A stretch of 64,000 nt of DNA. Source: Lagopus muta (lineage: Eukaryota; Chordata; Aves; Galliformes; Phasianidae). The stretch spans positions 2,480,001-2,544,000 of the forward strand of contig NC_064447.1 in NCBI RefSeq assembly GCF_023343835.1, in the 5' to 3' direction. This document shows, piece by piece, positions 11,761 to 24,000 of the stretch. The notes beneath the pieces are model-generated. The model ran no database searches. It worked only from the letters and a program-made list of their open reading frames with translations, and was not told the DNA's origin. The position numbers were made by a program, and so were the translations under genes. Positions within the stretch are counted from its first letter, which is position 1. Every line of letters starts with the position of its first letter.

Positions 11761-14700
11761 AGGAGCGCGGCGCGTTGTGTCACCGCGCGGGGTCCGGCTG
11801 TCTGTAGCGGTCTGCTAGGCCAGCGCTGCGCTGCCCGGAGCCTCGGTGGGTCCCGCAGCAGTGCGGTCAGAGCGTTTCGCCCTGTCATGCCGACCCGCGG
11901 TGGGTGTAGGCCTGGCCTGCCCTCCTGGGGCCTGAGGGCCCCTGAGGTTTTAATGCTGCTCTTCCAGCTCTTTTCTCTAACGTCGCTTCTTGGAGTTATC
12001 CGTCTGAGAGGGATGCTAAGGTGCTAATCGCTGCAAAGTTCATGACAGTTCTTACTGTTTCTTTCTTTCTTCCTGCATTCTGGTTTTCTCTGCACCCTGA
12101 GGACAGGGCAGTGTGGTGGCTGCCTGCTCTGAGGCTCAGCGCAGCAGGGTTCTGATCTTGGTGAGTCCATAAGTGATGATGCACTGAAATATGAAGTCTG
12201 GCTCGTGGGGCTGAGGAAGGCTTCCAATGGATGTCAAGTGAATTGCTTTGCCATAATGTGAGAAGAGTCTGTAAATGTTCCTGAGGTGTTGACCTAGTGT
12301 GGCAGGTGGGATGTGACATCTAGTTTATTTTTAACCGTCAGATCTTTAGTGGTAACCCATCCAAGTACTTCTGTGTATGGGAACTGAGTCATGGCCTGAA
12401 CCACTCATTGAGGACATGGGGAAAGGACCTGGGAGTACAGGTGGAGGCAATTTAGCTGTGAGACTGGAAGGAGTGGAGTCTGGGTGCACCTCTTTTAGAC
12501 TTCATTTAAGGGCTGACTGCCACTGGGGCAGGGTCTCTGGTTGGAGATCTCTCTGTTGTGGACTTTTCCCTGTAAGCCTGCATCTCCAGAGATGGGTGAG
12601 CACTTCTTTTCTTTTGTAACACCATTCCATTTGTGCTGGTCCCTTTGCTACTGCTCTCCTCTATTTCCTCTATTGATCCTCTACTGTATTGACCTTTCTG
12701 ATTGTCACAATCTGTTCTTAATTATGTAGGAATTCCTATGCATTTTGGCCCAGGTCTTCTATGCTACTATTTAAGCCTATTACATCTTGACTTATCCATT
12801 GTGGCCACAAGAAGCAGGTTACATCTGACCTCTTTCTCTTTGCAGCAGCCATTTATGTGCTTGAGAGTTCTTAACATATCCCTAGATTTCTTTTCTTTAG
12901 ACCAGACACCCTCAGTCAGTCTTTTCTTTCCAGTCTTTAGTCTCTGATTGCTTCTGTTGTTCTCAGGGTTCCATTCAGTAGTTCTTTGTATTTTCTCAGA
13001 TGACTGCTCAGTTGACATCATGCTTCAGGTTAGTGTGGAGTGAAACCTTCATTTGTTTTAAACTCTAAACTGTAAGTACTTCGAGCAGAGTTGGGTTAGT
13101 AGGAATCAGTTTGAGAGTCTCGAATGTTCTGGAGTTGAGCTTTGAGCATAACTTTTGTCATGTCAGCATTGCTCCTTGACAGCTGGCCAAGGTTGTGTTT
13201 GTAACTTGCACCTGACACGAGGCAGGTTCTGGATATGTTAACTGTAAAAAGCACTGATGTTTGGTCTTTACCAATTTAAAAAGCAATCTGCAGGGAAAGC
13301 AGCAAGCTTTATTTTTATCTGAACGTGTATTTACAGACTGTCATGAATTTATCTCTTCTTACCACTTGTGAACATGCCTTTCTGACTTCTACCAGAAGTT
13401 TTAGGCAGCTGTGATGAGAACCAATCCTACTTCTGCTTACAATCCACTTGTATCCCTTCATACCTCTGTGTTTTGTTTTGGAGGTTCAAGATGTTCAGTC
13501 CTTTGTCTTCAGCCCTGTGTATTCCTGCGTGAGGCTTATGCCTGCCAGTGTGATACATAGGAATTGCTGTCATTAGGTGGAACAGGTGCTTGTGCAAAGA
13601 AATCTTGAGGAGGGAATGATTTATTACTGATACATACTGATCAGGAAGAGAGGGTGGTTCTTGTGTGGCCCTAAGAAATTAATGAAGGGGTTGAGAGGGT
13701 AAGGAAGCAAGATGTGGGAGTTAAAAATCAGATGGGAAGTGGAGATATAGGAGTTGAAGTACTTTTGTGGTGTCAGGAAAGGGGCTGGTTCTTGCAGGAG
13801 AGTCTCTTGATTCTTTTCAAATCCTGTTTGCTTTCTAATGTTACAGCTGAGACCATCAAAAGAGCAGCTGCTACTGAAAAGCTAATTATGGTGTCTCTCC
13901 TTTGTTTTTAATTGGTGCCAAATGTGATGTTTGTGTAGCCCCTGTATGAATCGGTCTGAGGAGTTAAATGGCAAGAAGTTATCAGGAAAGAAAAATGTCT
14001 CTGTTAGCTTGTTACCCCATGTAATATATGGTGGGATCCGTCAAACCCCAGAAGTGCTGCACTGGAGGCAGCAAGACTGAGGTGTTGAGACAGCACTTCT
14101 CCTTGAGTTGATGCCTGAAAGCACGGCTGAAGACCTCAGATGATGGATGCATTTGTGTCAAAGAGCTTTTTATGAAGTGCCAAACAAGAAAGCTCTCCTG
14201 TGAGTAGTTAAAATTATTAATAAAGAATTGTTCCCCAAGGCTGTGGATGGAAAATAAACCTTTCAGGCAGTCCTGAAATTGTTAGGTTGTAATTAAGTTA
14301 CTGTCTGCAGAAGGTGGCTGTGCTCAGATAGCAGTGGGGCAGGTGCACTGCTGCTCAAAGCACTGCAGCAGTTTCCAGGATTCACAGACAGGACTGGGCT
14401 GCTGCAGAAATGATGGACAGCAGAAGCAATCTGCTTATGATCCGATGACATAATGAAGTGTGCAGCCTGTTCAGGTGTGGTGGTAAATAACTGAGAGCTG
14501 CAGGCAGTTGTTATTAACGGCTAAACCTTAGATTAGGCTGTGCTTCAGGTCAGGTGTTTTTAGTGCTTCTCCTGACACAGGTTCTTAATTCTCTCTGTGA
14601 ATTATGAAACATGCAGACTGAGGACTGCATTCTTTTGTGCAGCACTAAGTGTGCCATCGGCACTTAAGTAGGAGTTTAATGCCTTCTCTTTGTGTAACTA

Positions 14701-14813
14701 TCCAGAGCTGCCTTAGGCATATTCTGATTAAAATGGAGGAGGTAAAGCCAGGCTTTCTGAAGTCTTAGAATGTGAGTTGAAAAATGTTTTTAGTATTGGT
14801 TTTTCTTTTCCAG
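11761..14813 (+). other. Presumed 5' UTR intron of ANKS3
   Basis: No coding exon was recognised here; open frames are short. The interval holds repeat copy C (12411-12660). It is intronic only if transcription starts near 11740 as inferred. Confidence 0.45.
12411..12660 (+). repeat. Dispersed repeat, copy C
   Basis: This is the best partner of copy A. Shared blocks include GGGGAAAGGACCTGG, ACAGGTGGAGGCAATT, the ATTTAAGGGCTGACTGCC core (from 12504), TCTGGTTGGAGATC and AGAGATGGGTGAGCACTTCT. Its orientation is opposite to copy A. Confidence 0.7.
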
Positions 14814-14900
14814 TGTGTTCAAATCCCAGAGTCTACTTCTGCAAGACAGGACTGCCCCCAAAACTCCTTGACAAGCCTTAATTCTTCACACCACATCAGG
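14814..14900 (+). other. ANKS3: Candidate non-coding 5' UTR exon of ANKS3
   Basis: A strong acceptor (TTTTCTTTTCCAG) and a strong donor (CAGG|GTAAGG) bracket 87 nt without a start codon in the ANKS3 frame. The next exon begins at about 15069 after TTGTTTACTCAG, six bases before the ATG. This arrangement makes the in-frame ATG at 15006 intronic. RNA evidence is needed to confirm it. Confidence 0.5.
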
Positions 14901-15074
14901 GTAAGGAGGGGATCGAAGTAAAGGTAGCAATTTGAAACTCTGTGCCTCTGAGCTGACCTCACCTTCCAAGTCTGTGGCACCTTAGAGCTGCAGAGCTGAG
15001 AGGCGATGCAGGATTCTGTGGAAGACAGAGGTCAGCTTCTGAAAGTCTCCTTTGCTTTGTTTACTCAGGGCAGA

Positions 15075-18000
15075 ATGTCGGAGCTGAGCGATGAAGCCAG
15101 CGAGTCGGAGCTGCTGAGCCGCAGTCTGTCCATGTGGCACGGCGTGGGTCAGATGCTGTGTGGGGAAGAGCTGGATGTTCCCCTGGATCTGCACACAGCC
15201 TCTTCCATTGGCCAGTATGAAGTGGTGCAGGAGTGTATTCAGAGGTAAGGAGGGGTTGGAGAGAGCACAGCTCAGCTATTCTCAGGGACTTAAGGTTTTT
15301 CTCTGTTGTTTTTTTTTGTTTTGTTTTAATGCACTGGAACAGGTTGCCCAAGGAGGCTGTGGATGCCCCATCCCTGCAGGCATTCGAGGCCAGGCAGCCA
15401 GGTCTGCCCCCCCTGCGCGTATCAGGGGTTTGGAACTGGATGATCACTGTGGTCCTGTTCAACCCAGGCCATTCTATGATTCTGCTGTGCAGGTCTAACT
15501 TTGCCACTGGGGCAACCCTGTGGAACTCTGCATGTGTCCTTAGGCACAAAGTTGTGGAGGGGTCAAGGCTGCTGATTAACAGCTCTCAGTAATTTGATGG
15601 AAGCTTCCAGAGCTGGCAGGAATTCCCATGCAGCCTTCAGTGCTGGATGATGTATTTTTAAGTCTTTTTTTCAATATAGTGATGGTAGTAGAGACTACAG
15701 GCACCTAAGCAAGCTCCAGGCCAGTAATTTAGCTGATTTTTTTTTTTTTTATTTAGTGGAGACGTGGATTTAAATAAGAAGAATTGTGGTGGCTGGACTC
15801 CATTGATGTATGCTTCCTACATTGGCCATGACACCATTGTGCACCTGCTGCTGGAGGCAGGAGTGAATGTGAACATCCCAACCCCAGAGGGGCAGACACC
15901 GCTCATGTTAGCCTCCAGCTGTGGAAATGAAAGCGTTGCTTACTTCCTTCTCCAGGTGTGTATTCTGTAAGGAATAGGTAAAGCCATGCCACGTGGCTTA
16001 AATGCACAGAGTAGGCTTCTTCATCAGCTGCAACCACTGTGTTATTTGTTCTGTTGAGTCCAGCTTCCTGACAGGGATTTAAACTCTCTTGGTATCGCAG
16101 CACAGAGGGGCAGTGGCTAAGAGACCCAGCAGAGGGGATGCAGTAAAGAACATTCTCTGTTCTCTTGAAGCAAGGCGCAGAGCTGGAGATGAAAGATATT
16201 CATGGCTGGACTGCCTTATTTCACTGTACCAGTGCTGGACATCAGCAGATGGTCAAGTTCTTACTCGACAACGGGGCGAATGCCAACTGCAAGTAAGGAG
16301 GAATCTATTGCTTAATTTCTGTCAAGGGAGATGAGATTTATTGCTGGCTTAGTTGTGGGGTAAACTGAAAGTAAACAGCACAGCACCTTCTGAACTCATT
16401 TTGAAGTGTGCGGTGAATTCCTGTGACTTTGAGATCTGCTGGTATGTTTATGCACATTCAATTGCCTAAGAACAGCAAGAGGTTCTTGCTTTGTTAGGTC
16501 CTGGGGTTTCCTCACTGAGAGGTAGGAGTGCAGCTGGAGGAATAGCCTGTTTCTGTACAGAGTAATGTTTGCTGTATTTATTGAGAGGCCAGAATGCAGT
16601 AGAATGGCCAACATATCACTCAGATAAAGGTGAAGCCAATTACAGTATGTCAACAAAAGAAACGTGTTTTCTTTTTGATTATTTTTAGCTCCTGTGTGTT
16701 TTTTCTCTCTAGGGAGCCTGTGTATGGATATACTCCTCTGATGGAAGCAGCTGCTTCTGGCCATGAGATAATTGTTCAGTACCTTCTCAATCATGTGAGT
16801 GTCCAGACAGGTCTCTAAATGAAAATCTGTAGTTCTGACCCTCAGAGGAAATAGCACAAGGCTAATATCCATCTTTTCAGTGTTTGATCTTTGACAGTCA
16901 TCTCTGATCTGAAGCCCCACGTTTCTGGAAGCATCTGTTTTCTGAAGGCTAGTACTCTAATTGTACAATGCTTGCCTTTCACAAGCAGGTGTAAGGTCTA
17001 TCTGATGTGACTGAATCCTGGCTCAATCAGGAAGCAGCTAATTCAGTAATCTCTGTGCTGTGTTCACAAGCTTATACGCTTGGGCTAGTGGACATCTTGC
17101 CTTGGCCCTGCAGCTTATTGGCATTCATGTGTCTTAGTGTCAAACAATTAGCTTTTAATATCTCATTTAATGGCCCAGCTTACTTCCAGAAGGAGGCAGC
17201 AATGCAAAGCATTCAGATTAAAAAAAGCCAGCTAGCTCCTGGCAGTGCACAAGAGCTGTGTAAGAAAGCTGCTTCGTGTTTGGGGATTGTTGAGAGCAAA
17301 TTATTAGAGAGGCAACAAAGGCATTTATTAGTGGAGCTTGAACTATCAAAGGTGAGCCTGTATTTCTGGTAGGCTTGAGAAACTAAGACAATTTGTCTTG
17401 AGTATCTTATTTCATAGTGACCTGCTATAAGCTTTCCAAATGCCTGTTTTCCTGTAGGGGGTGAAGGCAGATGCCAGAGATAACACTGGAGCCACGGCGC
17501 GAACACTGGCCATGAAGTATGGGCATACAAAGATTGTGGGGTTGATAGACTTGCACGCAGCCCCAGTGCCCAAGGTGTTCTGCAGGGGTCCAGGTAACAG
17601 GTTTTAGTTTGCTTGTTTTAAGATAGAACCTGAAGATAGGTGCTTGATCAGTGTGGCATTATGTATATATGGGTAAAACTAGCTGCTCTGACCTGGAATT
17701 TCCAGTGCTTGTGAGGATGTAAGAGGCAGAGATGCAACACTTCTTTTTGTTATGGTTTACTGGCCCCTTTCTGACCTAGTTAAACTCTCTCCTGTCTTAT
17801 AACATTTTCTTTTTCTGTTGCTCTTGTAGGATCAATAGTAAGTAGGTACATGAATTACCATGCTGCTAACAATCTCTCTTTGGACCACAGGAAAGTATGA
17901 AGAGCTGAGCTCCTCAGATGAATCGTGCTCTGCTCCCCAGAGGCAGAGACCTGTTCGTAGGACCAAGGGTCCCAGCATCCACGATGGACCCCAGGCTTTG

Positions 18001-21000
18001 GCTAAGATAACAGCAGTTGGAATTGGGGGAAAGAAGCAATCTTGCTATGGTAAGAATGGTTAGGAGCCTAGCTGAGAGTCATTTGTGATTTCTCAAGTTG
18101 GCACAGAAGGAGCTGTAAAGCACAATATTTTTTTTCATTAGAGTTCTTGATGCGTGACTTATACAGAAACAAAAATGCTTAATTCCCTCCTACAAGGTTA
18201 TGCAACAACAAAACAAAACCCACTGAGTGCATTGGTCTGAGCTGGATATTGATGAATGGGATGCTGTATGCAGGACAGCAACTTGTTGATAAGTTGTAAA
18301 CAACTTGTTGATAATGAGAGTGAACTTGCTGCTTCCAGACCTCTCTTTTGTCTTCCTTCATGCTTGAAATATTACTTAAAAAAAAAACAAAAACAAACAA
18401 AAAAAAAAACCAGGAATTTAAGAGCATATTCAAAGCTTAGTTCATTCTTTTAACATTGATACAATTGCTGTCCATGGTGCAGTAGGTATCAAAGCAGTAG
18501 CTTTTGAAATGAGTGGGATGCTGCTGGGCTGTTATCACAGGTGCAGAGAGGTTAGCTCTGCAGGGTGTGCTTAGCTGGAGGCAGGTTGGTATCTTGCTTT
18601 CTTAAACAAGTGGGTTTCCCACTTTAGTGGTGGGGGTGTGAGGAGAACTGCTGAAAGCTGCTTCATAAGTGAGGTGCATCTCTGCTGAGTTTGTTTCAGC
18701 TCTTTCCTCTGTCTTTTCATCAGTGCTGGCCTGTAAATAAAGCACAGCTGATTTGATGTAGGGAAGACTGTAGATGGTATTTGGGGGATGTGTTGGGTCA
18801 TGAGGAGCTGGTGAGTGAGCACCTGGTGAAGGGCTGTAGCTGGCCCAGGGAGCACAGGCAAATTGGTTGCACCTGTACTTCCCATGCCACCAGGGAGGGT
18901 GGGCCCAGGGTAGGGTGGAACCTCTGAGTTCAAATAAGGGCCAGCCACAGAGAGGAGAGCATCTCTTGGTCCTTGGCTGCTTCCTGAGAGGAATTGCTGT
19001 ACAGTCAGTGAGCCCCTTTCCCAGCTGGGTGAGATCTGCTCTTTCTGTATGTGACTGCTGGCATGCCTGCAGATACTTTGGCATTGCCAGGAACCTGTCA
19101 GAAATGATTCTGCTTCTCTGAGCAGAACAGTGTGCATTTTCCAATTGTGTGCTTTTTAAAAATGGCTTCTGTTAGTTGAAACAGGTCTTCTGATTATTTT
19201 CAAATACCTGAGCTACTGCTCCTTCTGCTGGAACCTCCCTGGTAACTTGCATCTTAATTGCTCTGTTCTCCTCTCCTCTTGCACGCAGAGCAAGTCCTGC
19301 CTCAAGGTTATGTTACCTTCAGTGATGATGGCAGCTGTGAAGCTGATGATATCCGGAACAGGGATGTGACCTCTCCAATTAATGAGCAAGATGTGGAGAG
19401 CAGCAGCAGCAGGGGTAAGTCACTACCTTAGAAAAAGAATGTGACTTGCTGTGCACAACTGGGTGGTGAGACCAGACCTGTGGCTTCCATCTTTGCTTCC
19501 CAATGTCCTTAGACTGTTAGGCAGCTGTGGTCGCTGGATCTTCACCTCTGACCTTGGTCTGTATCATCACACCACTGTATCAGTGGCCAGAAAGAGGTTG
19601 CTCAACTCTCTAAGCAGAGTGAGATGCCACAGTGTGAGGACAGGGAGGAAAAAAAAAAGTGAGGTTCTGAATGCTGGCTTTACCTTTGTCTGTAGTAGTA
19701 AGCTCCCAGAACCTGGAATCTGGAGCAGGAACAGGTCTGGAGCAAGGAAGACTTTCCCTGAGCGAAAAAGAATCAGAATCCAGGGAAAGGCCACTAAGAT
19801 GTTGAAGGCTGAAGTATCTCCCTCACAAGGAAATGCTCAAGTGAGTCAAGATGGTTTAGTGTAAAGAGAAAGCTCTGTGGGAGTATCAGTATGTACAAAT
19901 AAATGAATAGTGGAGCCAGACACTTGTCAATTCCTATCCAGTGATGGAACAGGGGGTGATAAGCACAGGCTGAAATAGAGGAGTTTCCCTCTGAATTTAA
20001 GAAAATGTTTTCTTACTATGTGAGTGTCTGAGACTGGAGCAGAGTGCCCAGAGGAGCTGCAGAGTCTCTGTCCTTGAATATGCTCCTCTACATGGTTCTA
20101 ATTGGCTTCAGTGTGATTTTCAGACAGTGCAGCCTCAGAAGGTGCCTTCGAACTCAACCATTCTCTGTTCCTGTAAAACAGTACAATGAAGGGTATTATG
20201 GGCAGTTCCTACATTGACAGAGGATGATGTGGCACTGTTGGCTCTGTGCTCAGGGAAAGATCTTTCCTGGGTTTTAGTAAGGGGAGTGTGGGCTTAATGG
20301 CAATGAGCCACCTTTCCACTCAGCCATCAAGAGACTCAGAAGCATCCACGCCTGGCCTTCCTGCTCTCTGTGGTGCTTAAACTGGCTCAGAGAAAGTCTA
20401 GTGCTTGGAGTCAGGCTTGTGATATTTGTCTCAGAATCATTTTGTATCATGAATGTTGCATGTGAAGAGGAAACCCAAGCAAAGCTTCTGTTCTATCACC
20501 CAGCAGATCTCACTAGTTGTTATGTGGCCAAACAGTCCTGACTGTGATCAAGTGCAACCTGAAGGTTTTTTTTTTCCCCTGTTCCTTTCCAGAGGATAAT
20601 GTTTTCTTCAACAACAACCTACCAGCCATCAGGAGCAGCAGCAGCAGCAGCGAATGCCTGACCAAAGCCCTGGGGGTCAGCAGTGAAGGCTCCTTGGAAA
20701 GCAATGAGGTGAGGTTGTGCATTTTTTTGTCTACCTTTGGCTTGGCTTGTGCTGTCACCCTTCCACAGCCTGCTACCTCCACAGGAGGCCGTAGCACCAG
20801 GCTGAGTGAGGATGGCTGGTGTACTGGGACAGGAAAACAAGCTTCCCTACTTGGGGATTGGCTTGTTTGATCTCTGGCTGGTAGCCAGCTATTGGAGAGC
20901 ATAGCTTGTTGATGGTGGATCAGTACTTTTCTAATCTCTCTCTTGCTTCTGAACACTTCCTTGAATGCCATCTGGTTAGCAGTCTGTAAAGGGTGTCTGT

Positions 21001-24000
21001 CTCTTACTAGAAGTGTGTCAGTGCTTTCCAGCTTGGTGAGATATCGGGCAGTTCTGTAAGGTTTAGAGAAGCACAACAGTGTTACGTTGTCGATTCTGAA
21101 ACATGAAAGGGGAAGAAGAGGTGACAGTCTTTCTGTGGTTCAAGTCACAGCTCATTCTTTAAAGCCAGCTCTGGGCTGCTGCAGAGAAGAGCCACAAGTC
21201 CTCTCTGTGCTTCTCATCAAAGGAAGCTCAAAGCATTGTAGTGGTTCAGGGAGGATTCACTGCTGCTCTTTGCAGCATGTTACTTCATAGTCTGGGATTG
21301 TAGGAGCCTGTCACCGTTACAGATGGTCATACTATAACATGCTGCCATCTTGACAGTGATTTGACTCAACCCTTTCTGACAATGTCTGTCTTTAGCTTTT
21401 ATTGCTTGTGTTTGTAGGCCCCTGCCTGGATTCAGAGCTTTGGACTTGGAGCCTGCACTTGTGATCCTGGTATCTCTGCATGACCATCCTTCACCTTGTT
21501 TCCTGTTTTTTCTTCAGGATTCTGACCATGCAGGCAGTCCTCCTAGTAGGAAACAAGCCAAAAGCTTCAAGGTCAAGAATCGCTACAGCAACAGTGATGG
21601 TCAGTGGAGCCACTGCCCAGGGAAGGCTGGAGCCTCTAGTCAGCACCTCATCTTTCCTGAGCCCCCTGCCTATACAGGACCCCAGGTAACTGAGGGCAGA
21701 AAGCTGTGTCTGAAGTGATGCAGATTGCATCACTGTGTCAAGACTGGGGATTTCTTTGAGGTTATCCAAGCTGCTTTCCTGGCCTTCTTAGATAAGAGGG
21801 AAGCTGACCCTAAAATGTTTTTGATGCCAAATGACTGTCCAGGTATAAATGCTTGTGAAAGAGTGATTTCTGGTGTGAAAAACTGCCAGTTTAGATGTTA
21901 CTGCTTGGAGATGTATTCCAGATCCCTTCGGGGCTGTTATGGGGCCTAGGGCAAGTGTTGATTGATCTGTCTTCTCTGCACTTGTTACAAGATGTCATGA
22001 CTGCAATGTGCAGGCCAGTCCACTTGTGTTGTGTGATTATAAAGAAGGGCAGTTAAGGGAAAGTAGAGATTGTTGCTAGAACTTAGGAAGGCATAGCAGC
22101 ATCTTCCTCATGTTGCTGCTGATAAAGGGAGTGGTAATGGTTTTGTTCGTGGTGGTAAAAATAGTTTGCTTTGTATGTGCTGCAGGACCTTGCAACGTTC
22201 CTTGAGCAAATTGGGTGCCTGAAGTACCTGCAAGTGTTTGAAGAGCAGGATGTTGACCTCCGCATCTTCCTGACCCTCACAGAGAGCGATCTGAAGGAAA
22301 TTGGCATCACGTGAGTGTCTGTGAGGTAGTTCTTCCTGCCTAAAGCCACACGTGCAGCCTGGTCAAAAAAGCTTAGCTGGTGTTTCTCTAGTTAGGCAGC
22401 CTCCCACACAAATCCCATATCCCTTAGTTTCTGGCTGCAGCAAGTTTCTTGTTGGAGGTGCTCGAAGGAGGCAGGAGGTTGTGGAGGTGTTCAGGTGGTA
22501 CAGTGCCTGCCCCCTGAATTTGCCATTCTTCCACCAGGCTGTTTGGACCCAAGAGGAAGATGACTTCAGCTATTGCCCGGTGGCACAGCAATGCTCGGCC
22601 GCCCAGTGATGCCCTGGAGTTGGCCTATGCGGATCGGCTGGAAGCTGAGATGCAGGAGCTGGCCATTCAGCTGCACAAGGTAAGAAAGCTGCTGGGAGAT
22701 GTTCAGTGGCACGTTATGCTCTAGGGAATGCTCAGCAACATATTGCTATGTTCTGCCTCCGATGGACTGGGTTGAAGGAACAAATAACTGATCACAAGAT
22801 CTACTCAACATCTGCTGTGTCCACTGACCGTAACCCATAAGAGCAAACACTCCTGTCTCTGCTTCATGCTTGCAAAGTCTTCTCATCTGTTTCTCTTCTG
22901 CTTGAGAACTAAAAGCAGAGAGGAGGAGGGGTGAGAAGGTGAATGGAATTGAATGCCTGCTTTTGTTTTTTTGGTAGCGTTGCTGTATGTGAAGTTGGCC
23001 AGTCATTAGCAGATAGGCTTATATCAGTATAGAAAATAGGATCAACTGAATGTCTTTGGAAATAGAGAGCAAGAGGAAACTGTAACCTTGAGTTGGTCTC
23101 TGGATAGAATCTGTAGCGTATGAACAGTGGGACAGCTTCCTTTTTGTTGGTTCTGGCAAGCTTTTTATAGGGACCCTATCCAACAAAGATAGAGATATCA
23201 GAGCAGGTGTTTGGTAGTGATGTACAGTACTTACAGCCTAGTCATCTGTTCCTTTCTGCCCTGCTGTAGAGATGTGAAGAGGTGGAGGTGATGAAGGGCC
23301 AGGTATGCCAAGAGCAGAAGCTGCGTGCAGTGGCAGAAAGCTGTCTGATGGAGAGAGATGAGACCTGGAATGCTGTGCAGTGCCAGCTCCGAGAGGCTCA
23401 GACTGTCACCAAGGATGCTGGGGTCCTGCTGGACCAGATCAAGTAAGTTGCTCCCAGAAAATGGTACTGAAGCTAATGGAGAAAATGGGAATTTGGGCAA
23501 TGCAGAGATCAGACGTTGGCACTCTTAGAGGTAACTGCTAGTGTGAGGCAGGAGAGCTCACTAGGCGTCTGAACCTTCTCTCTTTCATTTTCTCTAGTGG
23601 AAAGTCACAGCCATGAGAATGGATATCGACCCTTAGTCAGATGTGTGGATTGTGAATGTTCACAATCGGCCTTTCAGAGATGCTGAGTGCTCCTGTACCA
23701 ACTCAAAGGAGCTGAGCACCTTCACCTTTGAAACCAAAGGCTGAAGTAGTTTGTTTATGCTTACGTGAAACCTGATTACCAGGGCGTAGTTTGGTGATTG
23801 CATGAATGCAAGAAAGAGTTTCTAACTTCCAAATAGTATTAGAGGGCTTTCAGAGTCCTGCCTCTGATGCCTGACAGAAAAAGCTTGCCTTGTTCTTGCC
23901 CACTGCCTATGAGTTCCATCTTTCCCTTCCTTGTAATATATCCTTTGCTGCCTCTCTGGTGCTTTTCTCCTGACCCAAGCTGAACTCCTGGTCTGTCACA

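Noticed and set aside
11511-11888. 125-codon minus-strand frame in the shared promoter
   Set aside because: Arg/Ala/Pro-rich translation of a CpG island; it contradicts the DNAAF8 exon structure, whose ATG is at 10700.
18571-19144. Overlapping 188- and 180-codon minus-strand frames inside an ANKS3 intron
   Set aside because: No homology recognised; the region overlaps dispersed repeat copy D and has no supporting splice structure.
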